Assembly (NCBI GenBank): GCA_016789605.1
Contig: JAEUQO010000153.1
Span: forward strand, 1-60,953
Length of the DNA: 60,953 bases
Reading direction: 5' to 3'
Origin: Acidobacteriota bacterium
GTDB lineage: Bacteria; Acidobacteriota; Blastocatellia; RBC074
Positions 28,390-38,599 of the stretch are shown here, in pieces (the stretch's first letter is position 1; every line of letters starts with the position of its first letter). The position numbers were made by a program, and so were the translations under genes. Below the pieces are notes generated by a model, which was not told the origin of the DNA, did not search any database, and saw only the letters and a program-made list of their open reading frames with translations.

Positions 28390-29778
28390 ATGGCTGCCAG
28401 GAGAATCCTCGTCGTTGATGACGAAAAGAATCAACGCGACATTTTGCAAATGATCCTGTCCGGCGAGTTCGACGAATCGAGCGCGCCGCTTTACGACGTC
28501 AAAACGGCCAGTTCCGGCCAGGAAGCCTTGCGCTCGTTCAAACACGAAAATTTCGACCTGGTGCTGACCGATCTGAAAATGGCCGGGATGGATGGCATCC
28601 AACTGCTCAACGAATTGACCCAGCTCGATAGCGCCACGCCGGTCATTTTGATGACGGCGCACGGTTCGATTGATTCAGTCAAAGAAGCGCTGCGCGGCGG
28701 CGCATTCGATTATCTGGAAAAGCCGCTCGACCGCGCCAAATTGCTCGCCACTGTGGCCAAAGCCGTTTCGCAAATGCGCGCCGTGGACGAAGAGATCATC
28801 GGCGTGTCAGACGCGATGGAACGCGTCAAGAAAATGATCGTCAAGGTTTCGCCGTCGAGTTCGACCGTGCTGATTCGCGGCGAATCGGGCACCGGCAAAG
28901 AACGCATCGCGCGCGCCATTCACAAAGCCAGCCCGCGCGCCAACGAACGGTTTCAAGCCGTCAATTGCGCCGCCATCAACGAAAACCTGCTTGAGTCGGA
29001 ATTGTTCGGCCACGAAAAAGGCTCGTTCACCGGCGCACACGCCGAAAAGAAAGGGCTGTTTGAAATCGCCGACAAAGGCACACTGTTTTTGGATGAAATC
29101 GGCGAAATCAGCCCGAGCATGCAAGCCAAGCTGTTGCGCGCCTTGCAGGAAAAAGAAGTCACGCACGTGGGCGGCACCAGAGCCATCAAAGTGGATGTGC
29201 GCGTGCTCGCCGCCACCAATCGCGACCTCGAAGCGATGGTCAAGGACGGGCGCTTTCGCGAAGATTTGTATTACCGATTGAATGTCATTCCGGTCAATGT
29301 GCCGCCGTTGCGCCAGCGCCGCGACGACATACAGGTGCTGATGGATTACTTCCTGGCCAAACACGGCAGCCCGGCGCGTCCGATGCGCATTTCTGCCGAA
29401 GCCAAAAAGATGATTTTGGAATACGGTTGGCCCGGCAATGTGCGGCAACTGGAATCGGCCATCGAACGCGCGTTGCTGCTGGCCGAAGGCGACGAAATCA
29501 CCGCCGAAGATTTGCCCGTCGAAATTCGCTCTGCCGCTCAGGCCGAAGGTTCTGGCGGGTTCAAATTGCCGCCCGAAGGGATTTCGTTTGAAGACCTGGA
29601 ACGTTCGTTGATCGTGCAGGCGATGGAACAAACCGGCTGGAACATCACGCGCGCCGCCAAATTGCTGGGGCTGTCCTTTCGCACGATGCAATACCGGCTG
29701 GACAAATTTGGCCTGAAACGTCCCAACCGAGGCAAAGGCTCTGCCGAAGAAGACGATTACGAAGAGGAAGCCGAGTAA
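28390..29778 (+). CDS. Sigma-54-dependent response regulator (NtrC-like)
   Basis: A 462-aa activator. The receiver domain (about residues 1-125) has the VDDE acidic pocket, the phospho-acceptor Asp in LTDLKMAGMDG and the TAHGS switch. The AAA+ domain (about 135-370) has Walker A GESGTGKE, the sigma-54 contact loop GSFTGA and Walker B LFLDEIGE. A Fis-type helix-turn-helix ends the chain (NITRAAKLLGLSFRT). It activates sigma-54 promoters after phosphorylation by the adjacent kinase. The ATG at 28390 is preceded by GGAGAA; the ATG at 28378 overlaps this site and is less likely. A short acidic tail (EEDDYEEEAE) ends the protein. Confidence 0.94.
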   Translation: MAARRILVVDDEKNQRDILQMILSGEFDESSAPLYDVKTASSGQEALRSFKHENFDLVLTDLKMAGMDGIQLLNELTQLDSATPVILMTAHGSIDSVKEALRGGAFDYLEKPLDRAKLLATVAKAVSQMRAVDEEIIGVSDAMERVKKMIVKVSPSSSTVLIRGESGTGKERIARAIHKASPRANERFQAVNCAAINENLLESELFGHEKGSFTGAHAEKKGLFEIADKGTLFLDEIGEISPSMQAKLLRALQEKEVTHVGGTRAIKVDVRVLAATNRDLEAMVKDGRFREDLYYRLNVIPVNVPPLRQRRDDIQVLMDYFLAKHGSPARPMRISAEAKKMILEYGWPGNVRQLESAIERALLLAEGDEITAEDLPVEIRSAAQAEGSGGFKLPPEGISFEDLERSLIVQAMEQTGWNITRAAKLLGLSFRTMQYRLDKFGLKRPNRGKGSAEEDDYEEEAE

Positions 29779-29784
29779 TGTTCC

Positions 29785-29808
29785 AAGGGCTGGCCATTGC
29801 CAGCCCTT
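29785..29808 (+). terminator. Weak hairpin after the NtrC-like gene
   Basis: Ten-base arms AAGGGCTGGC and GCCAGCCCTT surround a 4-base loop, but only ATCAGT follows, without a T run. It may slow or end transcription between the convergent genes. Confidence 0.45.
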
Positions 29809-29828
29809 ATCAGTAACGCAAGGCGGCG

Positions 29829-30545
29829 TTACCGTCGTGCCAGCAACGCCGCCAACAGCGTTTTCCGCGCCAACAACGCATCGTGCAATTGTTGCAATTC
29901 TCCCGCGCCGATCACAGTCACAGCCTCCCAGATTTCGTGAAATGAACCGCTCAGTCGCCGCCCGGCAAATCGTTTATCCCGTTCATCCGCCACCACCAGA
30001 AAGATTTTTGACCGCTGCGTTTCATACGCCTGCTTCAAACGCGTGAGCGCGCTGTCCACACTGCCGGAAATTTGCACTTCAAACACGTGACTCAACCGCG
30101 GCGCGGAAGCGCTGTCACGCCAGACAACGTCGTAATGGTCAAATTCCGTTTCGGCATAACGGCCCAACACCTGACCGATTTCAACCAGCATCTGTTGCGC
30201 TTCCTTGTGCGAAAGCGTCTTGCCGGATTTGGGCGTGCGTTTGGTCGCCGGTTCGGGTTGCAAAGCTTCGGCTTCGACGCGGCGTAATCCGCGCGGCGTC
30301 ACCCTCCACAGATTCTGTTGCCGCCGAATCTCGCCCAAAGTTTCCAGTTGTTTGCCCGCTCGTTGCACGCGCGCGTGCCACAACGAACGGCCAGCGGCAT
30401 TGCGTTCTGCGGCGTCTGTCGGCGTCATTTGCGGAAAGTACCGCACCAGCCGGTCATACAAATAACGTGGCTGATCGCTGCCGCCAGTGGCTTTCAGTTC
30501 CTGCAAAATGGGCAATTCCAATCGTGTGATTTCGGGAAAAGACAT
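29829..30545 (-). CDS. Mrr-N winged-helix protein with restriction-endonuclease-like C-terminus (putative)
   Basis: A 238-aa protein. The N-terminal part (about residues 8-90) resembles the Mrr N-terminal winged helix, with LPILQELKATGG, YDRLVRYF and a WRVTPRG wing. The C-terminal part (about 110-200) fits a PD-(D/E)xK-like core: Asp139 in HYDVVW, a beta strand VFEVQ (Glu156-Val-Gln158) and a later strand IFLVVAD. The usual Lys of ExK is Gln here. No methylase or helicase partner is present, so this could be a solitary methyl- or modified-DNA nuclease, or a regulator with a dead nuclease fold. It overlaps nothing and diverges from the YkgJ-like gene. Confidence 0.65.
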   Translation of the reverse strand: MSFPEITRLELPILQELKATGGSDQPRYLYDRLVRYFPQMTPTDAAERNAAGRSLWHARVQRAGKQLETLGEIRRQQNLWRVTPRGLRRVEAEALQPEPATKRTPKSGKTLSHKEAQQMLVEIGQVLGRYAETEFDHYDVVWRDSASAPRLSHVFEVQISGSVDSALTRLKQAYETQRSKIFLVVADERDKRFAGRRLSGSFHEIWEAVTVIGAGELQQLHDALLARKTLLAALLARR

Positions 30546-30635
30546 CGTGTGTTTTGCTTGTTGTCGGGAAATTTGCGTCGCGGATTGTAGAGAACTCTTT
30601 GGCGGATGGAAACCGCCCGGCGTTAGAATGCACGC

Positions 30636-31193
30636 GTGACTGACACATATCGCGAACTAATCGCACAAGTCGAACAACTGACGAGCCGGCTTTCGGCTCA
30701 TTACGCCAGGCATCTGGTTTGCCGCGCGGGTTGCAGCAGTTGCTGTCATCATCACCTGTCTGTGTTTGCCGTTGAAGCCGCCGCGTTGCGTGCGGCGGTG
30801 CAGGCGTTGCCCGAAAGCATCCGCGCGCGCCTCACGGCACAAGCGCGCGAAACCTTGCAACGCGAAGCGCTGGGCGAATCGCCTGTCTGTCCGTTTTTGC
30901 TGGATGACCGTTGCTCTGTTTACGAAACGCGTCCGTTGATTTGTCGTACACAAGGGTTGCCGCTGTTGCTGCAACTTGACGACGGCGAAGCGGAAGTGGA
31001 TTTTTGTCCTTTGAACTTTGCCGCGCCAGACGCCACCGACGATTTGCAAGAAACGCATCTGGTGCCACTCGACGAATTGAATTTGCGGCTGGCGCTGGTC
31101 AATCTGCAATTCTGCCGCGCGCAAGGCATTGCCGATGAACAAAGCGGCGCTCGGCAAAGCATGGCCGAGATTATCATTGCCGCGCAAAGTTAG
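30636..31193 (+). CDS. YkgJ-family cysteine-cluster protein
   Basis: A 185-aa cytoplasmic protein with the family pattern of metal-binding cysteines: CRAGCSSCC near residues 28-37, CPFL and C in DDRCSVYETRPLICR (about 87-105), and FCPLNF (about 126). These Cys-rich proteins probably hold a Zn or Fe-S centre and are often annotated as Fe-S oxidoreductases, but their activity is not established. Translation starts at a GTG. It is a single gene, followed by the inverted repeat element at 31223-31286. Confidence 0.85.
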   Translation: MTDTYRELIAQVEQLTSRLSAHYARHLVCRAGCSSCCHHHLSVFAVEAAALRAAVQALPESIRARLTAQARETLQREALGESPVCPFLLDDRCSVYETRPLICRTQGLPLLLQLDDGEAEVDFCPLNFAAPDATDDLQETHLVPLDELNLRLALVNLQFCRAQGIADEQSGARQSMAEIIIAAQS

Positions 31194-31222
31194 GTCTGAT
31201 TTCATTTTTGTGTACGGGTTTT

Positions 31223-31286
31223 GCCACCGAGTCACAGAGACACAGAGGTTTCCAAGTCTTTCTCTGAGACTCCGTGACTCTGTGGC
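31223..31286. repeat. Imperfect 25-base inverted repeat element (CACAGAG family)
   Basis: Arms 31223-31247 and 31262-31286 are inverted copies that match at 21 of 25 positions around a 14-base centre. The CACAGAGACACAGAG-type sequence is of a kind that I recall as dispersed intergenic palindromes in environmental bacterial genomes. It sits between the YkgJ-like gene and the M20 peptidase and may form a stable RNA hairpin. Confidence 0.7.
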
Positions 31287-31374
31287 CAATCCGTCAAGCG
31301 AATTGAAAAACGATCTAAGACGCAACGTCAGGGTTTCAATCACCACACTGATCACATTCTCCAAGGAGGCTGGC

Positions 31375-32898
31375 TTGAAAGTCAGAATCGTTCTGTTCGC
31401 GTGTTTGCTGTCGCTGGCAACACAAGTGTTTGCTCAGACGTCGCCTGCGGCTGCGGCGGCACGCGCCTATCGCCAAACGCACGAACACGAAATCATGACG
31501 GAATACGTCAACCTGCTTTCGCTGCCCAATGTTGCGTCTGACACGGCCAACATCGGACGCAACGCCGCGTTGATCAAACAGATGCTGGAACGACGCGGCG
31601 TCAAAACGCGCTTGCTCGAAATTCCCGCCGCGCCGCCGGTCGTGTTTGGCGAACTCAGCACGCCGGGCGCAACGCGTACCGTGATTTTTTATGTGCATTA
31701 CGACGGCCAGCCAGTAGAACCAGCCAAGTGGGCGGGCGGAGACCCGTTCAGACCGATTTTGCGTTCGGCTTCGCTCGAAGCGGGCGGCAAAGAGATTCCG
31801 TTTCCCGGCAAAGGTGAAAAATTCGATCCCGAATGGCGGCTCTATGCGCGTTCAACGGGCGACGACAAAGCACCGATCGTCAGCATTTGTGCCGCGCTGG
31901 ACGCGTTGCAAGCCAGCAAGATCAAACTCAACGCCAACATCAAATTCTTTTTTGAAGGCGAAGAAGAAGCCGGTTCGCCGCATTTGCAACAGATCGTCGA
32001 AAAATACCGCGACCTGTTGCAAGCCGACGCCTGGTTGATTTGCGACGGCCCGGTAGACCAAACACGTCGGCAACAAATTTATTTTGGCGCACGCGGCGTC
32101 ACCGGATTTGAGCTGACCGTCTATGGACCGCGCCGCGAATTGCACAGCGGCCATTATGGCAATTGGGCGCCCAACCCGGCGCTGATGCTGAGCAAGTTGC
32201 TGGCTTCGATGAAAGACGACGATGGCCGCGTATTGATCAAAAATTATTACGACGGCATCCAGCCATTGAGCGAAAGCGAAAAGCGCGCCTTTGCCGAAGC
32301 GCCCGACAACGATTCGTTGCTCAAACGCGAACTGGGATTGGGCTGGAGCGAAGGCGGCGGCAAACAACTGAGCGAAGTCATCAATCTGCCTTCGCTAAAC
32401 ATTCGCGGCTTTGTCAGCTCTTCGGTGGGCGCAACCGCGCGCAATGTTGTGCCTTCGACGGCGACGGCGTCGCTCGACATTCGACTGGTCAAAGGCATTG
32501 ATCACCACGTCGCCGTGGATCGCGTTGTCGCCCACATCCGCGCGCAAGGCTATCACGTTGTCGAAACCGAACCTGACGACGCCACGCGGTTGCAATATCC
32601 GAAAATCGTCAAACTCACCCGACAGGGCGGTTACAACGCGTCAAAAACGTCGCTGGATTTGCCGATTTCGCAAGCGGTCATCGCCGCCGTCGAAAGCGCG
32701 CATGGCAAAGTCATCAAGATGCCGACGCTGGGCGGCAGCGTGCCGCTTTACATTTTCACCGATTATCTGAAAACGCCGTGCATCGGCATTCCCATTGCCA
32801 ACCACGACAACAACCAACACAGCGCCAACGAAAACATGCGGTTGCAAAATTTGTGGGACGGCATCGAAACCATGGCCGCCTTGTTGACGATCAAATAG
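31375..32898 (+). CDS. Exported M20/M28-type metallopeptidase (dipeptidase-like)
   Basis: A 507-aa protein with a signal peptide (about residues 1-21) starting at a TTG that follows the perfect AAGGAGG at 31363-31369. M20 marks are VHYDGQP (metal His and catalytic-site Asp), the bridging Asp in GDDKAP, EGEEEAGSPH (catalytic Glu and metal Glu), the dimer-domain ELHSGHYGN, and a C-terminal metal His in HDNNQHSANE. A full two-metal site is therefore likely. It would cleave dipeptides or N-acyl amino acids in the periplasm or outside the cell. There is no close partner. Confidence 0.92.
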   Translation: MKVRIVLFACLLSLATQVFAQTSPAAAAARAYRQTHEHEIMTEYVNLLSLPNVASDTANIGRNAALIKQMLERRGVKTRLLEIPAAPPVVFGELSTPGATRTVIFYVHYDGQPVEPAKWAGGDPFRPILRSASLEAGGKEIPFPGKGEKFDPEWRLYARSTGDDKAPIVSICAALDALQASKIKLNANIKFFFEGEEEAGSPHLQQIVEKYRDLLQADAWLICDGPVDQTRRQQIYFGARGVTGFELTVYGPRRELHSGHYGNWAPNPALMLSKLLASMKDDDGRVLIKNYYDGIQPLSESEKRAFAEAPDNDSLLKRELGLGWSEGGGKQLSEVINLPSLNIRGFVSSSVGATARNVVPSTATASLDIRLVKGIDHHVAVDRVVAHIRAQGYHVVETEPDDATRLQYPKIVKLTRQGGYNASKTSLDLPISQAVIAAVESAHGKVIKMPTLGGSVPLYIFTDYLKTPCIGIPIANHDNNQHSANENMRLQNLWDGIETMAALLTIK

Positions 32899-32934
32899 GC
32901 TGCGGCAGCAAATGCGCCTCAACACCAGGAAGTA

Positions 32935-33252
32935 ATGCGGTTGACGAGATTTGAAGTTCTGGCTTTGTTACCGGATCAGCCCGAAGTCGCGGGCTTTCGG
33001 ATTCTGGTTTCCCCCTCTGGGCGCGTGACACTGGAGGAATGGACGGAAGCGTATGAAACCGTGGTGGATGGTTTGCCTGAAAATATCTTTGCGCAACTGG
33101 CGTGGCACAAAACCCGGCCCGAACTCGGCCTGCTGATCTTTGTCAAAATCGGCGAAAACCCCAAAACACAAGTGAGTTTCTATCTGAAGCCCGACCCCGC
33201 TAAAGTCAAAAAACGATATCGCGTCAATCCGTTTAAGCCGAAAAAGGAGTGA
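32935..33252 (+). CDS. 105-aa hypothetical protein
   Basis: I do not recognise this small basic protein. It has no signal peptide or membrane helix, and mixes beta-like strands with short helices. Its C-terminus is Lys/Pro-rich. The ATG at 32935 follows AGGAAG, 36 bases after the M20 peptidase stop. Its last 20 bases overlap the convergent methyltransferase gene. Codon use is like its neighbours, supporting real translation, but no role can be given. Confidence 0.65.
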   Translation: MRLTRFEVLALLPDQPEVAGFRILVSPSGRVTLEEWTEAYETVVDGLPENIFAQLAWHKTRPELGLLIFVKIGENPKTQVSFYLKPDPAKVKKRYRVNPFKPKKE

Positions 33253-34306
33253 CGGCTTTTAGCCCGTCTTTGCGTCGCACTCGCAACAACGCAATCTTGG
33301 TCGCGTGATTGAACGGCGCAGGATCAGTGACCTCGGCGCGTTTGTCGGCAGCCACGCGCGTGCTTTCGTAGCCGGTGAAATCCTCTGCCACCGGCAGCAA
33401 AGCCTCAATCGTCAGATACCCATCGGCGCAAACGGTTTGCAGCGTCTGCCAATACTCTGCGCCGCTGACATAAAGCCCGTTGTTGACCGCCACCAACCAA
33501 CCGCCATCCGCCACCAACGGACGCACTTTGTTAAGCAAACGCGCGTAGTTGTGCTCCAAATCCACTACGCCTTTATCCGTTGCGGCAAAAAACGGCGGAT
33601 CAAGAAACACACAATCAAACAATGCTCCGGCGCGAATCAGGCGGCTGATCTGAGGCCAGAAATCGCCCGCTTGAAAATCAGATTTGCGAATGGGAAAGCC
33701 GTTTAGCGTGTAAGAAGTTTTGGCAACGTTCAGGAAAGTACGATTCAAATCGAGGTGCAGCACCTGTGTTGCGCCTGCGGCTTGCGCGGCAACACCGAGG
33801 CTGCCGGTGTAAGCAAACGTGTTGAGCACGCGCATTCCGCGCAAATGCTGCAGCGCCCAAAAACGCAAATTGCGCGTGTCGAGATAAAGACTGGCATCGC
33901 GGTTTAGCTGCAAATCAACGGCGTACCAGACGCGCGCCGGACTGCCGGGCTCGCATACTTTGCGCGCCAGCCGCTCGCCCGCCAGCAAAATGCCATTGCG
34001 CCGTCTGGCGTCACGTGCGTGATGCGTTTTCAACAAAACAGCGTCAAGCCAGGGCAACTGCGCCAGGTAAAACTGCTGCGCGGTAACGAGCGCCACTTCG
34101 TTGGCGGCGGGATCACTGGCGTAATTGTGCAAAACCAGCGTCCGGGCATACACGTCAACAGCCAGCCCCGGCCAGCCTTCGGTAAAGCCGTTGAACAACC
34201 GAAACGCCATTTCACGACGTTCGTCAAAGAGCGCCGCACGGGCCGCCAGCGCACCTGCGAGCAATGGCTCCAGCATCAAAGAGTGTGACTGCGCCAAATC
34301 GGTCAA
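33233..34306 (-). CDS. RlmI-like class I SAM-dependent RNA methyltransferase
   Basis: A 357-aa protein. The N-terminal part contains [19 protein letters not shown], as in RlmI/RlmK-type 23S rRNA cytosine methyltransferases. The SAM-binding region begins with [14 protein letters not shown]. The catalytic motif DPPFF (in FLDPPFF) is typical of this group. The usual N-terminal PUA-like start is shortened. Its start overlaps the pepP stop by 4 bases (ATGA), so it is translated after pepP. It probably modifies rRNA, but the target base is not known. Confidence 0.85.
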   Translation of the reverse strand: MTDLAQSHSLMLEPLLAGALAARAALFDERREMAFRLFNGFTEGWPGLAVDVYARTLVLHNYASDPAANEVALVTAQQFYLAQLPWLDAVLLKTHHARDARRRNGILLAGERLARKVCEPGSPARVWYAVDLQLNRDASLYLDTRNLRFWALQHLRGMRVLNTFAYTGSLGVAAQAAGATQVLHLDLNRTFLNVAKTSYTLNGFPIRKSDFQAGDFWPQISRLIRAGALFDCVFLDPPFFAATDKGVVDLEHNYARLLNKVRPLVADGGWLVAVNNGLYVSGAEYWQTLQTVCADGYLTIEALLPVAEDFTGYESTRVAADKRAEVTDPAPFNHATKIALLRVRRKDGLKAVTPFSA

Positions 34307-35616
34307 ACTGCCACCATCACGGATTCTTTCATTGTGGCTTCGATCTCGTTTGCCTCTTTGGGTACGCCGGTCGTCAAAACTTCACAACCGCTTTCGGTCA
34401 CGACGACATCGTCTTCGACGCGAATGCCGATGTTGTAAAACTCTGCCGGAACACCGGGCGTGCCTTCCGCAATGTAAAGCCCCGGTTCGACGGTAAACAC
34501 CATGCCCGGTTCGAGCGTGCGCCAGCCGTCTTCGACTTTGTAACGGCCTACATCGTGCACATCCATGCCCAACCAATGACCGGTGCGATGCATGAAAAAT
34601 TTGCGATAGCTTTCCTGCGCGATGACTTCCTGTTTGCTGCCCGACAGCAACCCGAGTTGCAACAACTCTTCCGCCAACACATCAACGGCTTTTTCGTGCA
34701 ACTTCATGAAGCTTTCGCCCGGTTTGACCAGGGCGATGACTTCTTTGTTGGCGCGCAAGACGGCTTCGTAAACGGCGCGTTGCGCGCGCGTGAATTTGCC
34801 GTTGGCGGGAAAAGTGCGCGTGATGTCGCCCGACCACACGTTGTATTCCGCGCCGGCGTCAATCAACACCAGATCGCCGTCGTTGATGCGGCATTGGTTG
34901 GTGTTGTAATGCAAAATGGTCGTATTGAATCCCGCGCCGACAATGGACGGATATCCCACGCCGGTCGCGCCGCTTTTGCGAAAGATGTATTCGACCAGCG
35001 CTTCGAGTTCGTATTCATACATCCCCGGCTTGCAATGTTTCATCGCGGCCACATGACCGGCGGCGCTGATTTCCGCCGCGCGACGCAAATCACGCAGATC
35101 ATCGGCATTCTTACGCAAACGCATTTCGTGCAAGATCGTCGCCGGATCGGTGATCGTCGTCGGCGCAAACACACCGCCGCGCACCTGTTCGCGAATGTAT
35201 TTGATCATCCCGATCAGTTTGTGATCGAAATCGCCGTGTTGGCCAAAGCGGTAATACAACTTTTCGACGTTGTGGAAGTATTTCGGCAAAACCACGTCAA
35301 GCTGGCCGATTTCATACGCGGCATCGGCGCCGTGTTCGCGAATTGCGCCTTCGACGCCGGTGCGCAATCCGGTCCAGATTTCTTCTTCGCGTTTGCGCGG
35401 ACGCACAAACAAAATGTACTGGTGTTCAGGATGACCGGGCGCAAGCACCGCCACACAATCCGGCTCGTTCAGGCGCGTGAGATAGTAAAAATCCGTATCC
35501 TGGCGAAATTCAAAATCGGTGTCGTGATTGCGGCGAATTTCGTGCGCACTCACAAACACGGCCACGCTCTGCGGGTCCATCTTTTGCAAAAACTCTGTGA
35601 CGCGAGCAGGTTTCAT
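34303..35616 (-). CDS. pepP: Xaa-Pro aminopeptidase (M24B)
   Basis: A 437-aa member with an N-terminal regulatory domain (about residues 1-170) and a creatinase-fold metallopeptidase domain. Metal ligands can be seen as [20 protein letters not shown] (two Asp), the His in [14 protein letters not shown], and Glu in [11 protein letters not shown] and [11 protein letters not shown]. It removes N-terminal residues before proline in the cytoplasm and helps peptide recycling. It heads a two-gene leftward operon with the RlmI-like gene and diverges from mqnC. Confidence 0.94.
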   Translation of the reverse strand: MKPARVTEFLQKMDPQSVAVFVSAHEIRRNHDTDFEFRQDTDFYYLTRLNEPDCVAVLAPGHPEHQYILFVRPRKREEEIWTGLRTGVEGAIREHGADAAYEIGQLDVVLPKYFHNVEKLYYRFGQHGDFDHKLIGMIKYIREQVRGGVFAPTTITDPATILHEMRLRKNADDLRDLRRAAEISAAGHVAAMKHCKPGMYEYELEALVEYIFRKSGATGVGYPSIVGAGFNTTILHYNTNQCRINDGDLVLIDAGAEYNVWSGDITRTFPANGKFTRAQRAVYEAVLRANKEVIALVKPGESFMKLHEKAVDVLAEELLQLGLLSGSKQEVIAQESYRKFFMHRTGHWLGMDVHDVGRYKVEDGWRTLEPGMVFTVEPGLYIAEGTPGVPAEFYNIGIRVEDDVVVTESGCEVLTTGVPKEANEIEATMKESVMVAV

Positions 35617-35747
35617 GCAATGACTCCTGAAAGATGTTGGTTTTGGTGAAGGCCGTAGTTGTAACGCAATTTGGCAAATTGCGCCACCTCGCCTTAAAAT
35701 CGCGCTTAAATCTTCATCCGCAATCCTGAACTGGGCGAAACGATCTT

Positions 35748-36866
<1,119 letters not shown>

Positions 36867-36885
36867 CCAACCGCTCAAACCTCGC

Positions 36886-36928
36886 AAAAACTATGGGCGC
36901 GGCCATCACAGCCGCGCCCATAGTTTTT
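36886..36928. terminator. Perfect bidirectional hairpin terminator
   Basis: Arms 36886-36903 and 36911-36928 pair perfectly over 18 bases with A and T runs. It ends mqnC and, from the other side, the ABC-HlyD-TolC operon. Confidence 0.9.
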
Positions 36929-36944
36929 GGCATACATGTCAGAC

Positions 36945-38579
36945 TCAGTATTGCACGGTCACGGTGCGAAACGTGGCGACCGCCTGTTCATACTCGGCTT
37001 GAATTTCGATCAACTTGCTGCGCGCTTCGGCGGTGGCGCGTTCACGCTGATTGACCAGAAAGAGCGTGCTGTCGCCCAATTGAAAACGTGTGCGCTCTCC
37101 CTCTTCCAGCCGCTGCGCCAGAACGACTTCCTGTTCCGCCGCCTGATAGCGTCCATAGGCCGTGTTGATCGCCGAAAGCGCGTCCAGCACTTCGGTCGAA
37201 ATGCGCTGCCGTTCGGTCAGCAATTCGAGCGCAATTTTTTCCAGCTTCAGATTGGATGCGGCAATGCGTCCGTCAGCCGTGCGTTGCCGCAAAGGCAAAC
37301 TGAAATTCACACCGGCTTTGAGCGTGTTGCCAATTCCGCCCGCCCCCGCATCTCGTCCCGGACTGAATGCCACATCAAGCGCAGGCCGCCGCTGGTTGCG
37401 CGCCAAATCCAGGTCAATCTGCGTGATGTCACGCGACAAACCGATGACGCGCAATTCTGGCCGCCGATCAAGCGCCATCGTTTGCCCTGTCGTCGCCTGA
37501 TTATCAGGAAACAGCACGGGCGGCGGATTGCTGGTCGGCACATTGGCTTCTTGCGGAATTGGCGCGGGCAACCCGTTGGGCGCCCACAAAAAGAGCGACA
37601 ACTTGAACGCCGCTTTTTGCAAATCGCGCTCGGCTTTCACGACATTGCCTTGCCGGCGCTGCAATTCCGCGCCCGCTTCGACCTCGTCAATTTGCGGCAG
37701 GTCGCCCGCGCTCACACGATCGCGCACGGCACGCAAACGAAATTCCGACAATTCAAGCAGGCTGCGCGCAACGTCCAGTTTGCGCTTGGCCGCGACCCAA
37801 TCCCAATACGTCGTTGCCGCTTTGAGCAGCAAATCCAGACGGGTCAGTTGAAATTGCGCGTCTGCCAGCGGTTCACCCAGCAACGCCTGACGTTCGGCGG
37901 CAGATTTTTCGTTGATGCGAAAGCCACGCAAAAGCGGCATTTTGAACTCAACGAAATATTCGCCTCCTTCTCCGGTCGGCGATAACGGCGCTTTGATTTT
38001 GCCAAAATTGAAGCGTGTGCCTGCTCCGACTTTCAATCCTGAACGCGTCAGAAACTCGACGCTGGCATCAGCCAAGCGCGACGAAGCCACTTTGCCACGT
38101 GGATTTTTCGCGTCAAACTCTGTGTTGAACCGCAGATAGTCGGTCCCCACATTGAAAACCGGGTCAAACGCACCTTGTTTTTCCAACCGCTTGGCCGAGG
38201 CAATACGCCGTTCAACATCAGCGCCGCGCAGTTTCGGATGATAGAGTTCAACCAGGTTGAGCAATTCAGACAGCGTCAGCGTTTGCGGCACGGCACTTCC
38301 CGCTGCATCCTGCATCGAACTATCCGCATTGAATTGCGGTTGTTCGCTGAAATTGAGTCGCCGTCGTAAAGCGTCCCGCACAGACGTCAGCAAAATCTCT
38401 TTTTCGCTCGGTGTCTCCTTTTTTTCAGCCTTTTCGGCCGCCGAAGTCACAGGTGCGTTTGCCTGCTGCGACCAAACCGGCGTTGTCATACTAACCAGCA
38501 CGGTGCCCGCAACCAAACAACGGGCACCGTGTGCGAACCAACCTCTCACTCCTTCTCGTTGCTTATACAAAAGCTTCAT
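36945..38579 (-). CDS. TolC-family outer-membrane efflux protein
   Basis: A 544-aa protein with a signal peptide (about residues 15-38, TPVWSQ cleavage). It has two repeated alpha-helical/beta-barrel halves of TolC type, including [25 protein letters not shown] and long helices with a coiled-coil appearance (about 280-350 and 455-530). It probably forms the outer-membrane channel of the adjacent ABC/HlyD exporter, as the third gene of the operon after a gap of about 20 bases. The ATG at 38579 and a GTG at 38582 are both possible; no strong ribosome site is seen. Confidence 0.9.
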   Translation of the reverse strand: MKLLYKQREGVRGWFAHGARCLVAGTVLVSMTTPVWSQQANAPVTSAAEKAEKKETPSEKEILLTSVRDALRRRLNFSEQPQFNADSSMQDAAGSAVPQTLTLSELLNLVELYHPKLRGADVERRIASAKRLEKQGAFDPVFNVGTDYLRFNTEFDAKNPRGKVASSRLADASVEFLTRSGLKVGAGTRFNFGKIKAPLSPTGEGGEYFVEFKMPLLRGFRINEKSAAERQALLGEPLADAQFQLTRLDLLLKAATTYWDWVAAKRKLDVARSLLELSEFRLRAVRDRVSAGDLPQIDEVEAGAELQRRQGNVVKAERDLQKAAFKLSLFLWAPNGLPAPIPQEANVPTSNPPPVLFPDNQATTGQTMALDRRPELRVIGLSRDITQIDLDLARNQRRPALDVAFSPGRDAGAGGIGNTLKAGVNFSLPLRQRTADGRIAASNLKLEKIALELLTERQRISTEVLDALSAINTAYGRYQAAEQEVVLAQRLEEGERTRFQLGDSTLFLVNQRERATAEARSKLIEIQAEYEQAVATFRTVTVQY

Positions 38580-38599
38580 CACGTTTATTTGCAGATGCG

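Noticed and set aside
34264..35649. 461-codon plus-strand frame opposite pepP
   Set aside because: Antisense to a gene with complete metallopeptidase motifs; no independent support.
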